DNA of 10,614 nucleotides from Bacteroidales bacterium (GCA_017543645.1 JAFYFR010000083.1:1-10614), one strand, 5' to 3'. Counted from the first letter of the stretch, positions 1-7,423 are shown. Notes: generated by a model from the sequence alone, not told the origin. Translations and numbers: made by a program.

Positions 1-63
1 GGGCATTCCGTAACCTTGTTTGTTTTAATAATAACCTTGAATATTAACCAATTAAAACATAAA

Positions 64-786
64 ATGAGAAAAATATTTAAAAGGATCGTACTTGCGACGA
101 TGATGGCGGCTGTGGTGATTGCAACCATGGTAAGCGATGCGTGGGCGCAAAACACCTTGACATTAAACGGCACACAAGACAACCTCGAGGCTATAGCGGC
201 TGCCGATGGCAAAATGTGCGACGTAGTGTTAGACGACTACACTCTGTACCGCGATGGTGAATGGAACACCATCTGCCTGCCGTTTGGATTGGACAATTTT
301 GCAGGCACAGTGTTTGAAAACGCCACAGTAAAAGCATTCAAGTCATCGACACTGAATAACAATAAACTAACGATTTTTTTTGAGGAGGTTACAAGCATCG
401 AAGCGGGCAAGCCTTACATCGTTAAGTGGACGAAAAACCTTTACGACAAAGATGGCAGGTTTGTAATACGCAACCTTGACGACTGGAATACATTTGTGGA
501 CAAATTTAACAACGGCAATGAAACAAGCCTAAATGCGGTACTTGACAACGACATCGAAGGTGTTACACAAATGGTAGGAACATCACAAAAACCGTATAGT
601 GGCACATTCGACGGCAATGGACATACCATCACAGTTAATTTTACTGCCACTGGCAACTATACCGCGCCATTCAGGAATATTATATACGCCACTATCAAGA
701 ACCTAAAAGTGAACGGTACAATAAATACAAGGTACAAATACGCAGCAGGCTTCGTTGGTGAAAGTGTGGGCAAAGGCACACGTTGA
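64..786 (+). CDS. Secreted GLUG-type surface protein, N-terminal fragment of a frame-disrupted gene
   Basis: This 240-residue frame opens with a classic Sec signal peptide: MRKIFKR, a hydrophobic core, then cleavage near AWA-Q. The ATG at 64 is preferred to one at 16 because it puts the basic n-region at the N terminus and follows an A-rich stretch typical of Bacteroidota. Next come an LTLNG segment, a module with the motif GEWNTICLPFG (about residues 66-76) ending in PYIVKW, and a GLUG-like region with GTFDGNGHTITVN and AAGFVGES. The frame stops at 784-786, just after homology to the downstream paralogous module ends. As written it would be exported but lacks the C-terminal sorting domain, so it is probably the 5' part of a larger gene continuing in the next frame. 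Substrate or adhesion target cannot be read from the sequence. The coding call is strong; an independent function for this fragment is doubtful. Confidence 0.8.
   Translation: MRKIFKRIVLATMMAAVVIATMVSDAWAQNTLTLNGTQDNLEAIAAADGKMCDVVLDDYTLYRDGEWNTICLPFGLDNFAGTVFENATVKAFKSSTLNNNKLTIFFEEVTSIEAGKPYIVKWTKNLYDKDGRFVIRNLDDWNTFVDKFNNGNETSLNAVLDNDIEGVTQMVGTSQKPYSGTFDGNGHTITVNFTATGNYTAPFRNIIYATIKNLKVNGTINTRYKYAAGFVGESVGKGTR
151..777 (+). repeat. Copy 1 of an internal tandem module (LTLNG / WNTICLPF / GLUG)
   Basis: This stretch encodes the same ordered module as 935-1537: LTLNG, then YxLYRxGEWNTICLPFG, GTVFENAT, IEAGxPYIVKW, WNTFV, GTFDG and ATIKNLxVxGTI. The offset is about 784-787 bases, not a multiple of three, which fits the frame difference between the copies. 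A 30-base segment (259-288) is identical to 1046-1075. The copies are otherwise clearly diverged, so the duplication is not recent. Copy 1 ends abruptly at the junction near 777. Confidence 0.8.
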
Positions 787-3466
787 AAATGAAGACTTTA
801 CATTGAAAAAACCGACCCGCGACGGCTACACATTCGCAGGCTGGACGGGAACAGGTTTGGATGTCGCCACCAAAGATGTAACAATCACTACCGGTTCGCA
901 TGACAACCGCACTTACACCGCCACCTGGACTAAAAACATCTTGACATTAAACGGTAACCAAGACAACAGCGAGGCTATTGAAGCGGCTGACGATGGAAAA
1001 CAGTACGAAGTAGTGCTGAACAACTACAACCTATACCGCAACGGAGAATGGAACACCATCTGCCTGCCGTTTGGAATAGATGACTTCTCTGGTACGGTGT
1101 TTGAAAACGCCACGATAAAAAAACTCTCGTCGTTGTCATTGAGCAACGGCAAACTTACAATGAAATTTGAGGCAGTTACAAGAATCGAGGCTGGTACGCC
1201 GTACATCGTGAAATGGGATTCCGCAGTGGACATAGTCATCAAAAATCAGGAAGAATGGAACACTTTTGTTTCAAATGTCAATAGAAACGACGACTACAAA
1301 GGCAAGACTCTGAAATTAGCTACTAACATCATAGCGAATAACAAAGTTGGCAAATTTTGCGGCACATTCGACGGCTGCGGATGCACCATCACCGTTAATA
1401 TAGAAGACAATACCGCAGGAACAGCACTTTTCAGTTCCATAAACGGCGCTACCATCAAGAATCTTAATGTAACCGGAACCATTAAAAGCAATAACAATCA
1501 TGCCGCTGGATTAGTCGGATTATCAGAAGGTAGTGGTAACAAGATTCAAAACTGCCACGTCTCTGTCACAGTTGAAGGAGGTAGTTACGTAGGCGGCATT
1601 CTTGGACATGGGCGTTCCAGCGACATAACTATTGAAAACTGTTTGTTTGACGGATTATTAAAGGGAGGCGATAATGCAAAAGGCGTTATTTTCGGCTGGG
1701 GTGATCTTGGTGGCACAAAAGCCATTACCAATTGTTTGTATTTGCTGCAAGATGGTCAGAATACCTCTAATCTTGACCTTGTAAAAATGTACTCGGGCAA
1801 TGTTACAGACAATAATTGCTTTAAAAACGTAAATGTAGGTGAGAGAGGCCATTATACAACATCAACGGGTACAACCCTTGCCTCTCTATTAGGCAGTAAT
1901 TGGACGGAAGTAAATGATAAAGTGTTACCCAAAATGAGTCAGTTAAAACTGTCGGTGGATAACATTGTGTTTGAATACGTAACAATGTCGAAAAAAGTGA
2001 ATCCGCAAATCAACGGGAATGTGAGGTTCGAGGGTAGTTACGCGCCATTAGCCAACACAGATGGCATATTGTTCGACGCTCGCAATACAGGAGAAGAAGC
2101 CTTCCACGCCGCATTGAATACTGGCATGGTATGGTACAAAGACGAGGATGGTAAGCAACCTGCATCTTCCATACCATTTCAAAATGACGGCTCAGTAACG
2201 CTCTATACGGGCAAGAAGCTCACCATCACCGCCAAAGACAACGCCATCACCTACGGTGACCAACCCACCGGCAACGGCGTTACTTACTCTGGCTTTGTTG
2301 ACGGCGAGGATGAATCAGTTTTGAAAGGCACATTGGATTACGATTATTCTTACACCCAATACGGCAATGTAGGCAACACCTACACCATTACGCCCAAAGG
2401 CTTGATGTCTGATAAATACAACATTGAATATGTTATAGGTAAATTAACCGTAGAGCCTAAGACGATTGGCATCGAGTGGAGTGAAAACACCGAGTTTGCT
2501 TACGACGGCAAGGAACACACCATTACAGCCACCGCCATCGGGCTTGTTAACAATGATAGATGCGACCTGACCATTGAAGACAACACCGGCATCGCCGTGG
2601 GCAGTTACAAGGCGGCGGTAACCGGCTTGGAAAACAGCAACTACCGATTGCCACAAAACGGATTAGAACAGGCTTTCGTCATTGTTTCAAAAGTTACGGA
2701 GATTGCGGTGGATGAAGAATCCATTGTGTGCGACAATGCGCCCGAATATCTATGCAACAACAAAGTACGGCTCGGCTTTAAGATGGCGGCAGGTATTCCC
2801 GAAAAATATATCTTGACATTCAACAATCAGCAGATACCCTCGCAAAGCGGCAACATTCAAACCGATGGTGGTATTCTTTTGGATATTCCTTTGGGACTTG
2901 CCGCCGGCACATACAGTGGCACTGTGGTATTTGTTGACGGCAACGGTGTTAACAGTTCACCTTCGCAGTTTGAATTTTCGGTAGCTGATGTACACAATGT
3001 GGTAAGGCAGCTTTACGACAACACCCTTTGCATCGACAACCACGAACATCTTTTCGCCTCTTATCAGTGGAAGTACAACGGTGTTGACATTCAAGGCGAA
3101 ACCAACCAGTATTTGCACATCGAAGAGGGCTTGACCGGCGTTTACACCGTATCGTTGACGCTTTCGGAGTCGGGCAAGACTGTGGAGACTTGTCCTTTTG
3201 AACAGAAGGTGTTAACCTCCAAGTCGATGCCCACGGTAAAAATCTACCCGAATCCGGTATCTGCCAACATCGAGTTCGCCGTTGAAATTCTCAATTTCGA
3301 TCCCGATGCCGATTACCAGATATTTATTAACGACTATTCTGGCAAAATCGTTAGAAAATTATCTGACATCCTCGAAATTAACTATATAATTCTTCCTGAG
3401 GGCAACTACACTGGCGTGTTGCTGTCGAAAGGTGTAAAATCTGGCTTTAAAATTATTGTAAAATGA
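755..3466 (+). CDS. Large modular T9SS cargo protein (InlB repeat, GLUG, MBG, Por tail), lacking its own signal peptide
   Basis: This 903-residue frame starts inside the previous one. The first eight or so residues are probably not native; recognisable homology begins at VENEDFTL (about base 782). Modules in order: second half of an InlB/Listeria-Bacteroides repeat with GYTFAGWTGTG (about 22-60); a WNTICLPF module (about 60-160); GLUG motifs with GTFDGCGCTITVN and HAAGLVGLSEG (about 205-300); an MBG (YGX-type) domain with ITYGDQPTGNGVTYSGF (about 488-568); a second MBG/YDG-like domain (about 569-645); Ig-like regions; and a C-terminal Por-type sorting domain with KIYPNPV near 827 and a GNY...KIIVK ending. 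Por tails direct export by the type IX system to the cell surface. With no signal peptide this half cannot be exported alone, so it is best read as the 3' part of one gene with the fragment starting at 64 (about 1130 residues joined). Its stop overlaps the next ATG by 4 bases. Confidence 0.82.
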   Translation: MVKVWAKAHVENEDFTLKKPTRDGYTFAGWTGTGLDVATKDVTITTGSHDNRTYTATWTKNILTLNGNQDNSEAIEAADDGKQYEVVLNNYNLYRNGEWNTICLPFGIDDFSGTVFENATIKKLSSLSLSNGKLTMKFEAVTRIEAGTPYIVKWDSAVDIVIKNQEEWNTFVSNVNRNDDYKGKTLKLATNIIANNKVGKFCGTFDGCGCTITVNIEDNTAGTALFSSINGATIKNLNVTGTIKSNNNHAAGLVGLSEGSGNKIQNCHVSVTVEGGSYVGGILGHGRSSDITIENCLFDGLLKGGDNAKGVIFGWGDLGGTKAITNCLYLLQDGQNTSNLDLVKMYSGNVTDNNCFKNVNVGERGHYTTSTGTTLASLLGSNWTEVNDKVLPKMSQLKLSVDNIVFEYVTMSKKVNPQINGNVRFEGSYAPLANTDGILFDARNTGEEAFHAALNTGMVWYKDEDGKQPASSIPFQNDGSVTLYTGKKLTITAKDNAITYGDQPTGNGVTYSGFVDGEDESVLKGTLDYDYSYTQYGNVGNTYTITPKGLMSDKYNIEYVIGKLTVEPKTIGIEWSENTEFAYDGKEHTITATAIGLVNNDRCDLTIEDNTGIAVGSYKAAVTGLENSNYRLPQNGLEQAFVIVSKVTEIAVDEESIVCDNAPEYLCNNKVRLGFKMAAGIPEKYILTFNNQQIPSQSGNIQTDGGILLDIPLGLAAGTYSGTVVFVDGNGVNSSPSQFEFSVADVHNVVRQLYDNTLCIDNHEHLFASYQWKYNGVDIQGETNQYLHIEEGLTGVYTVSLTLSESGKTVETCPFEQKVLTSKSMPTVKIYPNPVSANIEFAVEILNFDPDADYQIFINDYSGKIVRKLSDILEINYIILPEGNYTGVLLSKGVKSGFKIIVK
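935..1537 (+). repeat. Copy 2 of the internal tandem module
   Basis: This is the second copy of the module at 151-777. Here it continues into further GLUG repeats (GGSYVGGILGHG, IENCLF) instead of breaking off. It therefore shows what copy 1 probably looked like before disruption. The segment between the copies (about 782-934) encodes the partial InlB-like repeat. Confidence 0.8.
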
Positions 3467-4338
3467 GAAAATTAATATTGACATTGACCATAGCAGCCGT
3501 AGTTTCGACGGTTAGCGCCCAGCAAGGCCACTATTTCGCAGGAAGCATTGGCGGCGGCGTACACAATTTGAATTACAACCTTGGCAGCAAGGGCGGAACT
3601 ACACCCGGTCTTGGACTTAGTGCTAAGGCTGGTTGGCAGTGGTTTTTTTCTGAGAACTTTGGCGTGGGCGTAGGTCTAACGTACAACACTCTTAAAACCA
3701 CTGGCAAACTCAATTTTACTCAGTCGGGCGAAAAACTATCAGACCCCGATAACGGACTTACATACAATTCCACTGTGGTGTTTAACAACCTCAAAGAGAT
3801 TGACCGACAGGGTGTTGCAGATATTCCCGTGAGTTTTTATTATCAAATGCCTCTGAGTCTGCGGTTTAAACTTTTGGCTGGGATTAACCTGTTTTATACC
3901 GCTGTGCTGTCGCAGAAGTACTCTACAAATGGTGGCTATGTTTCTACCGGCAAGTATTTCCCCGACTATGACCTTGATTATTCGGGCCTTGACGACAAAA
4001 AGCACGGCATTGTTACCGAGTCGGATTTTTCGGGCGACACAAGATTAAAGACATCGCAGTTTGGCACAGGCGCCGAACTGATGTTGTGTTATGCCGTTGG
4101 TGCCGAGCGTAATGTGGAACTTACATTCGGGGTTTATGGTGCGTACCGTTTTACTAACCAAAAACAGGGCGAAGTGTATGATGTGTTTGATGATAAACTT
4201 TTGGAATACAACGGTATAACACAGAGCAATATAGCCGACAAGGTTTCGTCGTCTAATTTTGGCGGTTCTGTGGGAGTGCGTTTCCGTTTTGGTGGTCGTA
4301 ACAAAGAAAAAACTCTGCCCCCCGAACCAGAGCCTTAA
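3463..4338 (+). CDS. OmpA-family outer membrane protein, beta-barrel half (frameshifted)
   Basis: This frame encodes 291 residues. The N terminus MRKLILTLTIAAVVSTVSAQ is a Sec signal peptide with cleavage near SAQ-Q. The rest is an outer-membrane beta-barrel: glycine-rich alternating strands such as HYFAGSIGGGVHNLNY, a GVGVGLTY strand, and a terminal FGGSVGVRFRFGG strand typical of OmpA-like barrels. It then enters a linker reading EKTLPPEPEP and stops at 4336-4338. The ATG overlaps the upstream stop as ATGA, so translation is probably coupled to the surface-protein gene. A peptidoglycan-binding OmpA domain continues downstream in another frame, with a second PEPEPEP linker. The gene is therefore almost certainly one about 443-residue protein broken by a single extra base near the C run at 4318-4323. 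As written the product would be an untethered barrel. It could be a pseudogene, a phase-variable gene, a recoded gene or a sequence error. Confidence 0.85.
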   Translation: MRKLILTLTIAAVVSTVSAQQGHYFAGSIGGGVHNLNYNLGSKGGTTPGLGLSAKAGWQWFFSENFGVGVGLTYNTLKTTGKLNFTQSGEKLSDPDNGLTYNSTVVFNNLKEIDRQGVADIPVSFYYQMPLSLRFKLLAGINLFYTAVLSQKYSTNGGYVSTGKYFPDYDLDYSGLDDKKHGIVTESDFSGDTRLKTSQFGTGAELMLCYAVGAERNVELTFGVYGAYRFTNQKQGEVYDVFDDKLLEYNGITQSNIADKVSSSNFGGSVGVRFRFGGRNKEKTLPPEPEP

Positions 4339-4795
4339 CATCGACACTATTGCCCAGCCTGTCCCTGAGCCAGAGCCGGAACCGCAAGTAGTGAAAGTTA
4401 CACCAGAACAGAGAGATTCTATTGCCGTGGTTTACGACCGAGAGGAACTTGCCGAGGAGCTCGAAGAGATTCCCCCGATTGAGATGAAGATGAACTCAAC
4501 CGGCGGAGACCCCGTGAAGGAGGACAAGTACGACAAAATGGTGAATGCGCTGAAAAGTCATCCCGACCGCGTTGTGCTAATTATTGGTCATACATGCGAC
4601 CTTGGCTCGTTAGAAACCAACAAACGATTGGGGCAACAACGTGCCGAAGCTGTTAAGGCTGAACTTGTAAAACGAGGCGTAAATCCTGCGCAGATTCGTA
4701 CCGAGAGCCGCTGGTACAAGGAGCCACTTGTTCCTAATACGTCGGAAGAGAACCGCAAGAAAAACCGCAGGGTGGAAATCAAGGTGTTGGAATAG
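4259..4795 (+). CDS. OmpA C-terminal peptidoglycan-binding domain, 3' half of the frameshifted gene
   Basis: The frame is open from 4259, but the meaningful coding part begins around 4322, after the C run. The first twenty or so residues are out-of-frame translation of the barrel gene. From there the protein has a PVPEPEPEPQ linker, an acidic segment, and an OmpA domain with KMVNALKSHPDRVVLIIGHT, then NKRLGQQRAEAVKAELVKRG, and the closing ENRKKNRRVEIKVLE. These match the family's GHTD, LSxxRAxAV and NRRVE motifs. The aspartate normally found in GHTD is Cys here, with Asp next (GHTCD); the conserved Arg of QQRAEAV is present. The domain would bind diaminopimelate in peptidoglycan and anchor the outer membrane to the wall. 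There is no signal peptide in this frame, so it needs the upstream half. The stop lies 7 bases from the end of the convergent glycosyltransferase gene. Confidence 0.8.
   Translation: MAVLWECVSVLVVVTKKKLCPPNQSLNIDTIAQPVPEPEPEPQVVKVTPEQRDSIAVVYDREELAEELEEIPPIEMKMNSTGGDPVKEDKYDKMVNALKSHPDRVVLIIGHTCDLGSLETNKRLGQQRAEAVKAELVKRGVNPAQIRTESRWYKEPLVPNTSEENRKKNRRVEIKVLE
4318..4323 (+). other. C6 run at the frame change in the OmpA-family gene
   Basis: The frame-1 reading here is CTG CCC CCC GAA, reaching TAA five codons later. Removing one C, or skipping one base during translation, gives CTG CCC CCG AAC and opens the frame that carries the OmpA domain. A short A6 run at 4307-4312 is a second place where an indel could have occurred. 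CCC-C is a known context for +1 slippage by proline tRNA, and C runs are common slipped-strand sites. Which of these applies cannot be told from one sequence. Confidence 0.6.
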
Positions 4796-4802
4796 TTTTT
4801 TT

Positions 4803-6044
4803 CTAACATCTCCGCTCCATATCCCTATACATTCTCAGCAGCCCAAGTGTTGTGTCAGGTATGTCGGTTATGCCGATATTGACAGCCATTTGGGCTGCTG
4901 CTTGTTCTACCGGCATTTTGTTAATATGTTTCTCGTGCGCGAAGTTCAGGAACTTTATCATGCGGAAGGCATCAAACCATGTAAAAAAACGCTGCATAAA
5001 AGTACGTTCCGAGGTGCTGTTTGCTATCATGCCGTCGGTTTGGGTGTAAAAGTTGTTGGCATTGAGAAACTCTTCTAAAACCGGGGCAGTTAGTGGTTTT
5101 TGGTTGTGCCTCAGGTTGATGGCGGTTGCAAAAAAATGTTTTAACATATCAAACGCTATCGGATTGTATACAAAATAATCGCCGTTGTCTTTGCAAAGTT
5201 TGCTAACTGCTGCGCCTGTGCCGAATGGTACACGGTTGGAGCTTCGTGGCGACGGGTAGACCTGCGCGGTGTTGATTTCGCCGTAGTGGTTGCGGGTGAT
5301 TATTTTTTCAAGAAAATAGAAATCTTCGCCTGCCTGACGACGGTTCATTCCGCCTTCTGCTGCGTAAACCGATGCCCTTACCGCAAACGCCGAACCGATG
5401 GTTTGATAGGCGTAGGGAAATCCCACATATCGCTGTGCCTCAACAAAATACCTGAGATATAGCTCGTATTGGGCAATGGCGCGGTAGTTTTCGGGTAAAT
5501 AGTCCGACCCTTGCAGCGGATGTTCAAAATATATCGACACGCCCTCTATTTTGGAATTGTTGTTAAAATATTTTTCTATTTCGCTAAGGTATCGTACGTT
5601 GCAAGTGCTGTCGGCATCAAAGTTTATGATAATGCCGTCGTAACCGATAGAGTCGAAACGTCTAACCGCCTCGTCCATACCAATTTTACGGGCAAAACCC
5701 ACTCCGGCGTGTTTCTTGGGCAGGTCGGGACGGTAAACAGAGTAGATTTTTATGTCGTTACGGGTGTTACGGCTTGCAATGTATTCTACCTGTGCAAGTG
5801 TTTCAAGGTTTTGGTTAACAACCGATTCTGGCGAGTTTTCTGGTGCGTTTACTACTACTATAATCTCCACAGGGAATATGGTGGGGGAGCAGTCCAATAG
5901 CGAGTGCAGCGAAGTGGTAATATCTGGTTCGTTGTAGCTCGGAATCACCACAATCATGCGCAAATCCTTGTCGGGCGGCGTTGTGATATGCGCCTCCGCC
6001 ACATTAAATCGGCTGTAATATGTTTCGAAACACTTCATTGGCAT
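4803..6044 (-). CDS. Family 2 glycosyltransferase
   Basis: This 413-residue protein has the GT2 (GT-A fold) pattern. A nucleotide-binding N terminus reads MIVVIPSYNEPDITTSLHSL (about 30-49), followed by EIIVVVNAPEN. The DxD metal/nucleotide-sugar motif is FDADST (D143 and D145). The putative catalytic acidic pair is GEDFYFLEK (E240, D241), preceded by GSAFAVRASVY. No membrane segment is visible, so it is probably a cytoplasmic or membrane-associated enzyme. It would transfer a sugar from an activated donor to a glycan or lipid acceptor; donor and acceptor cannot be named. Either Met1 or Met3 could be the start, and neither has a Shine-Dalgarno sequence. It lies downstream of the OmpH-like gene on the same strand, but a terminator sits only a few bases before its start. 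It converges on the OmpA-family gene with 7 bases between. Confidence 0.88.
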   Translation of the reverse strand: MPMKCFETYYSRFNVAEAHITTPPDKDLRMIVVIPSYNEPDITTSLHSLLDCSPTIFPVEIIVVVNAPENSPESVVNQNLETLAQVEYIASRNTRNDIKIYSVYRPDLPKKHAGVGFARKIGMDEAVRRFDSIGYDGIIINFDADSTCNVRYLSEIEKYFNNNSKIEGVSIYFEHPLQGSDYLPENYRAIAQYELYLRYFVEAQRYVGFPYAYQTIGSAFAVRASVYAAEGGMNRRQAGEDFYFLEKIITRNHYGEINTAQVYPSPRSSNRVPFGTGAAVSKLCKDNGDYFVYNPIAFDMLKHFFATAINLRHNQKPLTAPVLEEFLNANNFYTQTDGMIANSTSERTFMQRFFTWFDAFRMIKFLNFAHEKHINKMPVEQAAAQMAVNIGITDIPDTTLGLLRMYRDMERRC

Positions 6045-6049
6045 TAATC

Positions 6050-6077
6050 AAAAAGGCGGACAACGTGCGCCCGCCTT
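6050..6077 (-). terminator. Intrinsic terminator after the OmpH-like gene
   Basis: On the minus strand a 7-bp GC-rich stem AAGGCGG / CCGCCTT encloses an 11-base loop and is followed by T's. It begins 27 bases after the OmpH-like stop codon. The T run ends only 5 bases before the glycosyltransferase start codon. Confidence 0.8.
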
Positions 6078-6104
6078 ACATCAATTTTAATATGTGTTGA
6101 GAAT

Positions 6105-6719
6105 CTACTTTGTGGCGAGAGAATCCAAAGTAGTGGTTTTGCCGCTCTTGTTATAACGGCTGTTCAATGCTGAGAGGATGTCGTTGGTGATGTTGGCAGC
6201 AGGGTCGCCGTATAGAAGCACGCCTCCGGTGCTGTTGCTCAGAATAAAGCGAAATTTTTTAGAGGCGTTGTACTCGTTGACATATGACTGGATGCTGTCG
6301 AACACCATGCGGTTGATTTTTGCCTGGTCGTCGCTGAGCTCCATCATCTTTTCGTCGCGCCACTGAACCATTCTTTGCTGTTCTGTCTGGAGGTTGTTGT
6401 ATACTTCCTGAGCGCGGGTAGGAGTGATGAGGTTTTTCTTCATCTGGTTGTCCAAGTCCATAGCCTTACGGTCGATAGATTTCTGTTTTGACTGGAGTTC
6501 CTGTTCCAACTGGTTTTGCTTGGCCATGAGCTGAGTGCTGAGGTCGTTGTACAAGTCGTATTTGTCAACGAGACTGTCCATGTTCACATAAGCGATGTCT
6601 GAAGTGGCAGAGGGTGTTGCTGAACTGGTTGTGTTGCTGTTGTTGTTGGCGCAGCCCATTGTCATGAGCGCGAGTGCAAATGCCAAAGTTCTGGCTGTGT
6701 AGCGAAAAATCTTTTTCAT
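6105..6719 (-). CDS. OmpH/Skp-family periplasmic chaperone, probable lipoprotein
   Basis: This 204-residue protein starts with MKKIFRYTARTLAFALALMT and then MGC, a signal peptide ending in a lipobox-like TMGC, which suggests lipid attachment at the Cys. The lipobox is imperfect (Met at -2). A Ser/Thr/Asn-rich linker follows. The OmpH family opening is IAYVNMDSLVDKYDLYNDL (about 43-61), then a long charged helical region rich in Q, K and E, matching the coiled tentacles of Skp. It closes with RFILSNSTGGVLLYGDPAANIT, typical of the family. Skp-like proteins hold unfolded outer-membrane proteins in the periplasm before assembly. A longer frame back to 6767 exists, but it would run through the promoter, so 6719 is chosen. 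The gene has a promoter at 6765-6796 and a terminator directly after it. Confidence 0.9.
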   Translation of the reverse strand: MKKIFRYTARTLAFALALMTMGCANNNSNTTSSATPSATSDIAYVNMDSLVDKYDLYNDLSTQLMAKQNQLEQELQSKQKSIDRKAMDLDNQMKKNLITPTRAQEVYNNLQTEQQRMVQWRDEKMMELSDDQAKINRMVFDSIQSYVNEYNASKKFRFILSNSTGGVLLYGDPAANITNDILSALNSRYNKSGKTTTLDSLATK

Positions 6720-6764
6720 TGTCTTTATTAAATTATACTGTGTATACCGTTTAAAAATTTTCGG

Positions 6765-6796
6765 CAAATATAAATTAATAAAACGTAATCTTTAAA
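6765..6796 (-). promoter_or_regulatory. Bacteroidota-type promoter for the OmpH-like gene
   Basis: On the minus strand a TATATTTG element (6765-6772) matches the TAnnTTTG -7 consensus. A TTTA (6793-6796) lies 20 bases upstream, close to the TTTG -33 element. The gene's ATG is about 45 bases downstream. Assigned from consensus only. Confidence 0.6.
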
Positions 6797-6856
6797 CTTT
6801 GACGTTATTTTTTGCTTTTTTAGGGATAATTCTTTTTTTAAAACAAACTATTGTGC

Positions 6857-6864
6857 TAATTTTG
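6857..6864 (+). promoter_or_regulatory. Bacteroidota-type -7 element for the DUF5606 operon
   Basis: TAATTTTG matches the TAnnTTTG -7 consensus and lies 41 bases before the ATG at 6906. No good TTTG -33 element is present at the expected distance, only a T-rich stretch. The leader downstream is A-rich without a Shine-Dalgarno sequence. Confidence 0.5.
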
Positions 6865-6905
6865 CCGCAATAAATAATTACCATTACAAAAAAATTAAAA
6901 CAAGC

Positions 6906-7421
6906 ATGGATCTTAAAGGTATACTTACAATTGCCACATATCCTGGTCTTTACCGTCATGTGGCTCAGGCCGTTAACGGAATTATTGTGGAATCTGTGGC
7001 AGACGGAACGCGTACCATAGCATACGCAACCGCAAAAATTAGCGCACTCGAAGACATTTCGATATATACAACCGATGGCGACACAAGGCTCTCCGACGTG
7101 TATCGTAGTCTGTACAAAGTGCTTGACGGCAAGCCCACACCGTTTGCTCCCAAAAAAGGCTCTGAGGCCGAAGTAAAAGACCTTTTTTCTCAGACTCTGC
7201 CCAATTACGACGACGACCGCGTATACGTTTCGGATATGCGCCGCGCTTTCTCGTGGTACAATTTGCTTCTTTCAAAAGGTTTGGTTGACGACAAGGAGGA
7301 GCAGACCGAGGAGAAAACCTCAGAGGAAGCTCCCGAAACCGAAGAGAGCAACGAGGGCATGAAGACCCGCAAGCGTTCTCGCAAGAAAGCATCTTCTGAC
7401 AACGAGCAGAAAGCCGAATAG
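6906..7421 (+). CDS. DUF5606 family protein
   Basis: This 171-residue protein matches DUF5606, a family I know from Bacteroidota. The recognisable segments are MDLKGILTIATYPGLYRHVA at the start, NGIIVESVADGTR, KISALEDISIYT, LPNYDDDRVYVSDMRRAFSW and YNLLLSKGL. The conserved part ends near residue 126. A highly charged low-complexity tail follows, first Glu-rich, then Arg/Lys-rich (KTRKRSRKKA), which may be disordered and might bind nucleic acid or a partner; that is inference. There is no signal peptide or membrane segment, so it is probably cytoplasmic. The biochemical role of the family is not established to my knowledge. It has its own upstream promoter element and leads a two-gene unit with the lamin-tail protein, whose start lies 2 bases after its stop. 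Confidence 0.9.
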   Translation: MDLKGILTIATYPGLYRHVAQAVNGIIVESVADGTRTIAYATAKISALEDISIYTTDGDTRLSDVYRSLYKVLDGKPTPFAPKKGSEAEVKDLFSQTLPNYDDDRVYVSDMRRAFSWYNLLLSKGLVDDKEEQTEEKTSEEAPETEESNEGMKTRKRSRKKASSDNEQKAE

Positions 7422-7423
7422 TT

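Noticed and set aside
12..49. Possible promoter before the first gene (TTTG at 19-22, TAACCTTG at 32-39)
   Set aside because: The elements do not combine at the proper spacing and the -7 match is imperfect; the upstream region is cut by the window edge.
4796..4802. T run between the convergent OmpA-family and glycosyltransferase genes as a shared terminator
   Set aside because: No hairpin with a useful stem precedes the T's on either strand.
4728..5078. Plus-strand 116-residue frame over the end of the glycosyltransferase gene
   Set aside because: It lies antisense to a well supported GT2 gene, has no domain-like features, and starts inside the OmpA coding region.
5511..5900. Plus-strand 129-residue frame
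   Set aside because: Entirely antisense to the glycosyltransferase; composition and lack of motifs mark it as a shadow.
6782..6806. AACGT / ACGTT inverted repeat followed by T's in the divergent promoter region
   Set aside because: Only 5 bp with a long loop, no plus-strand gene upstream to terminate, and it overlaps the region upstream of the OmpH-like promoter.
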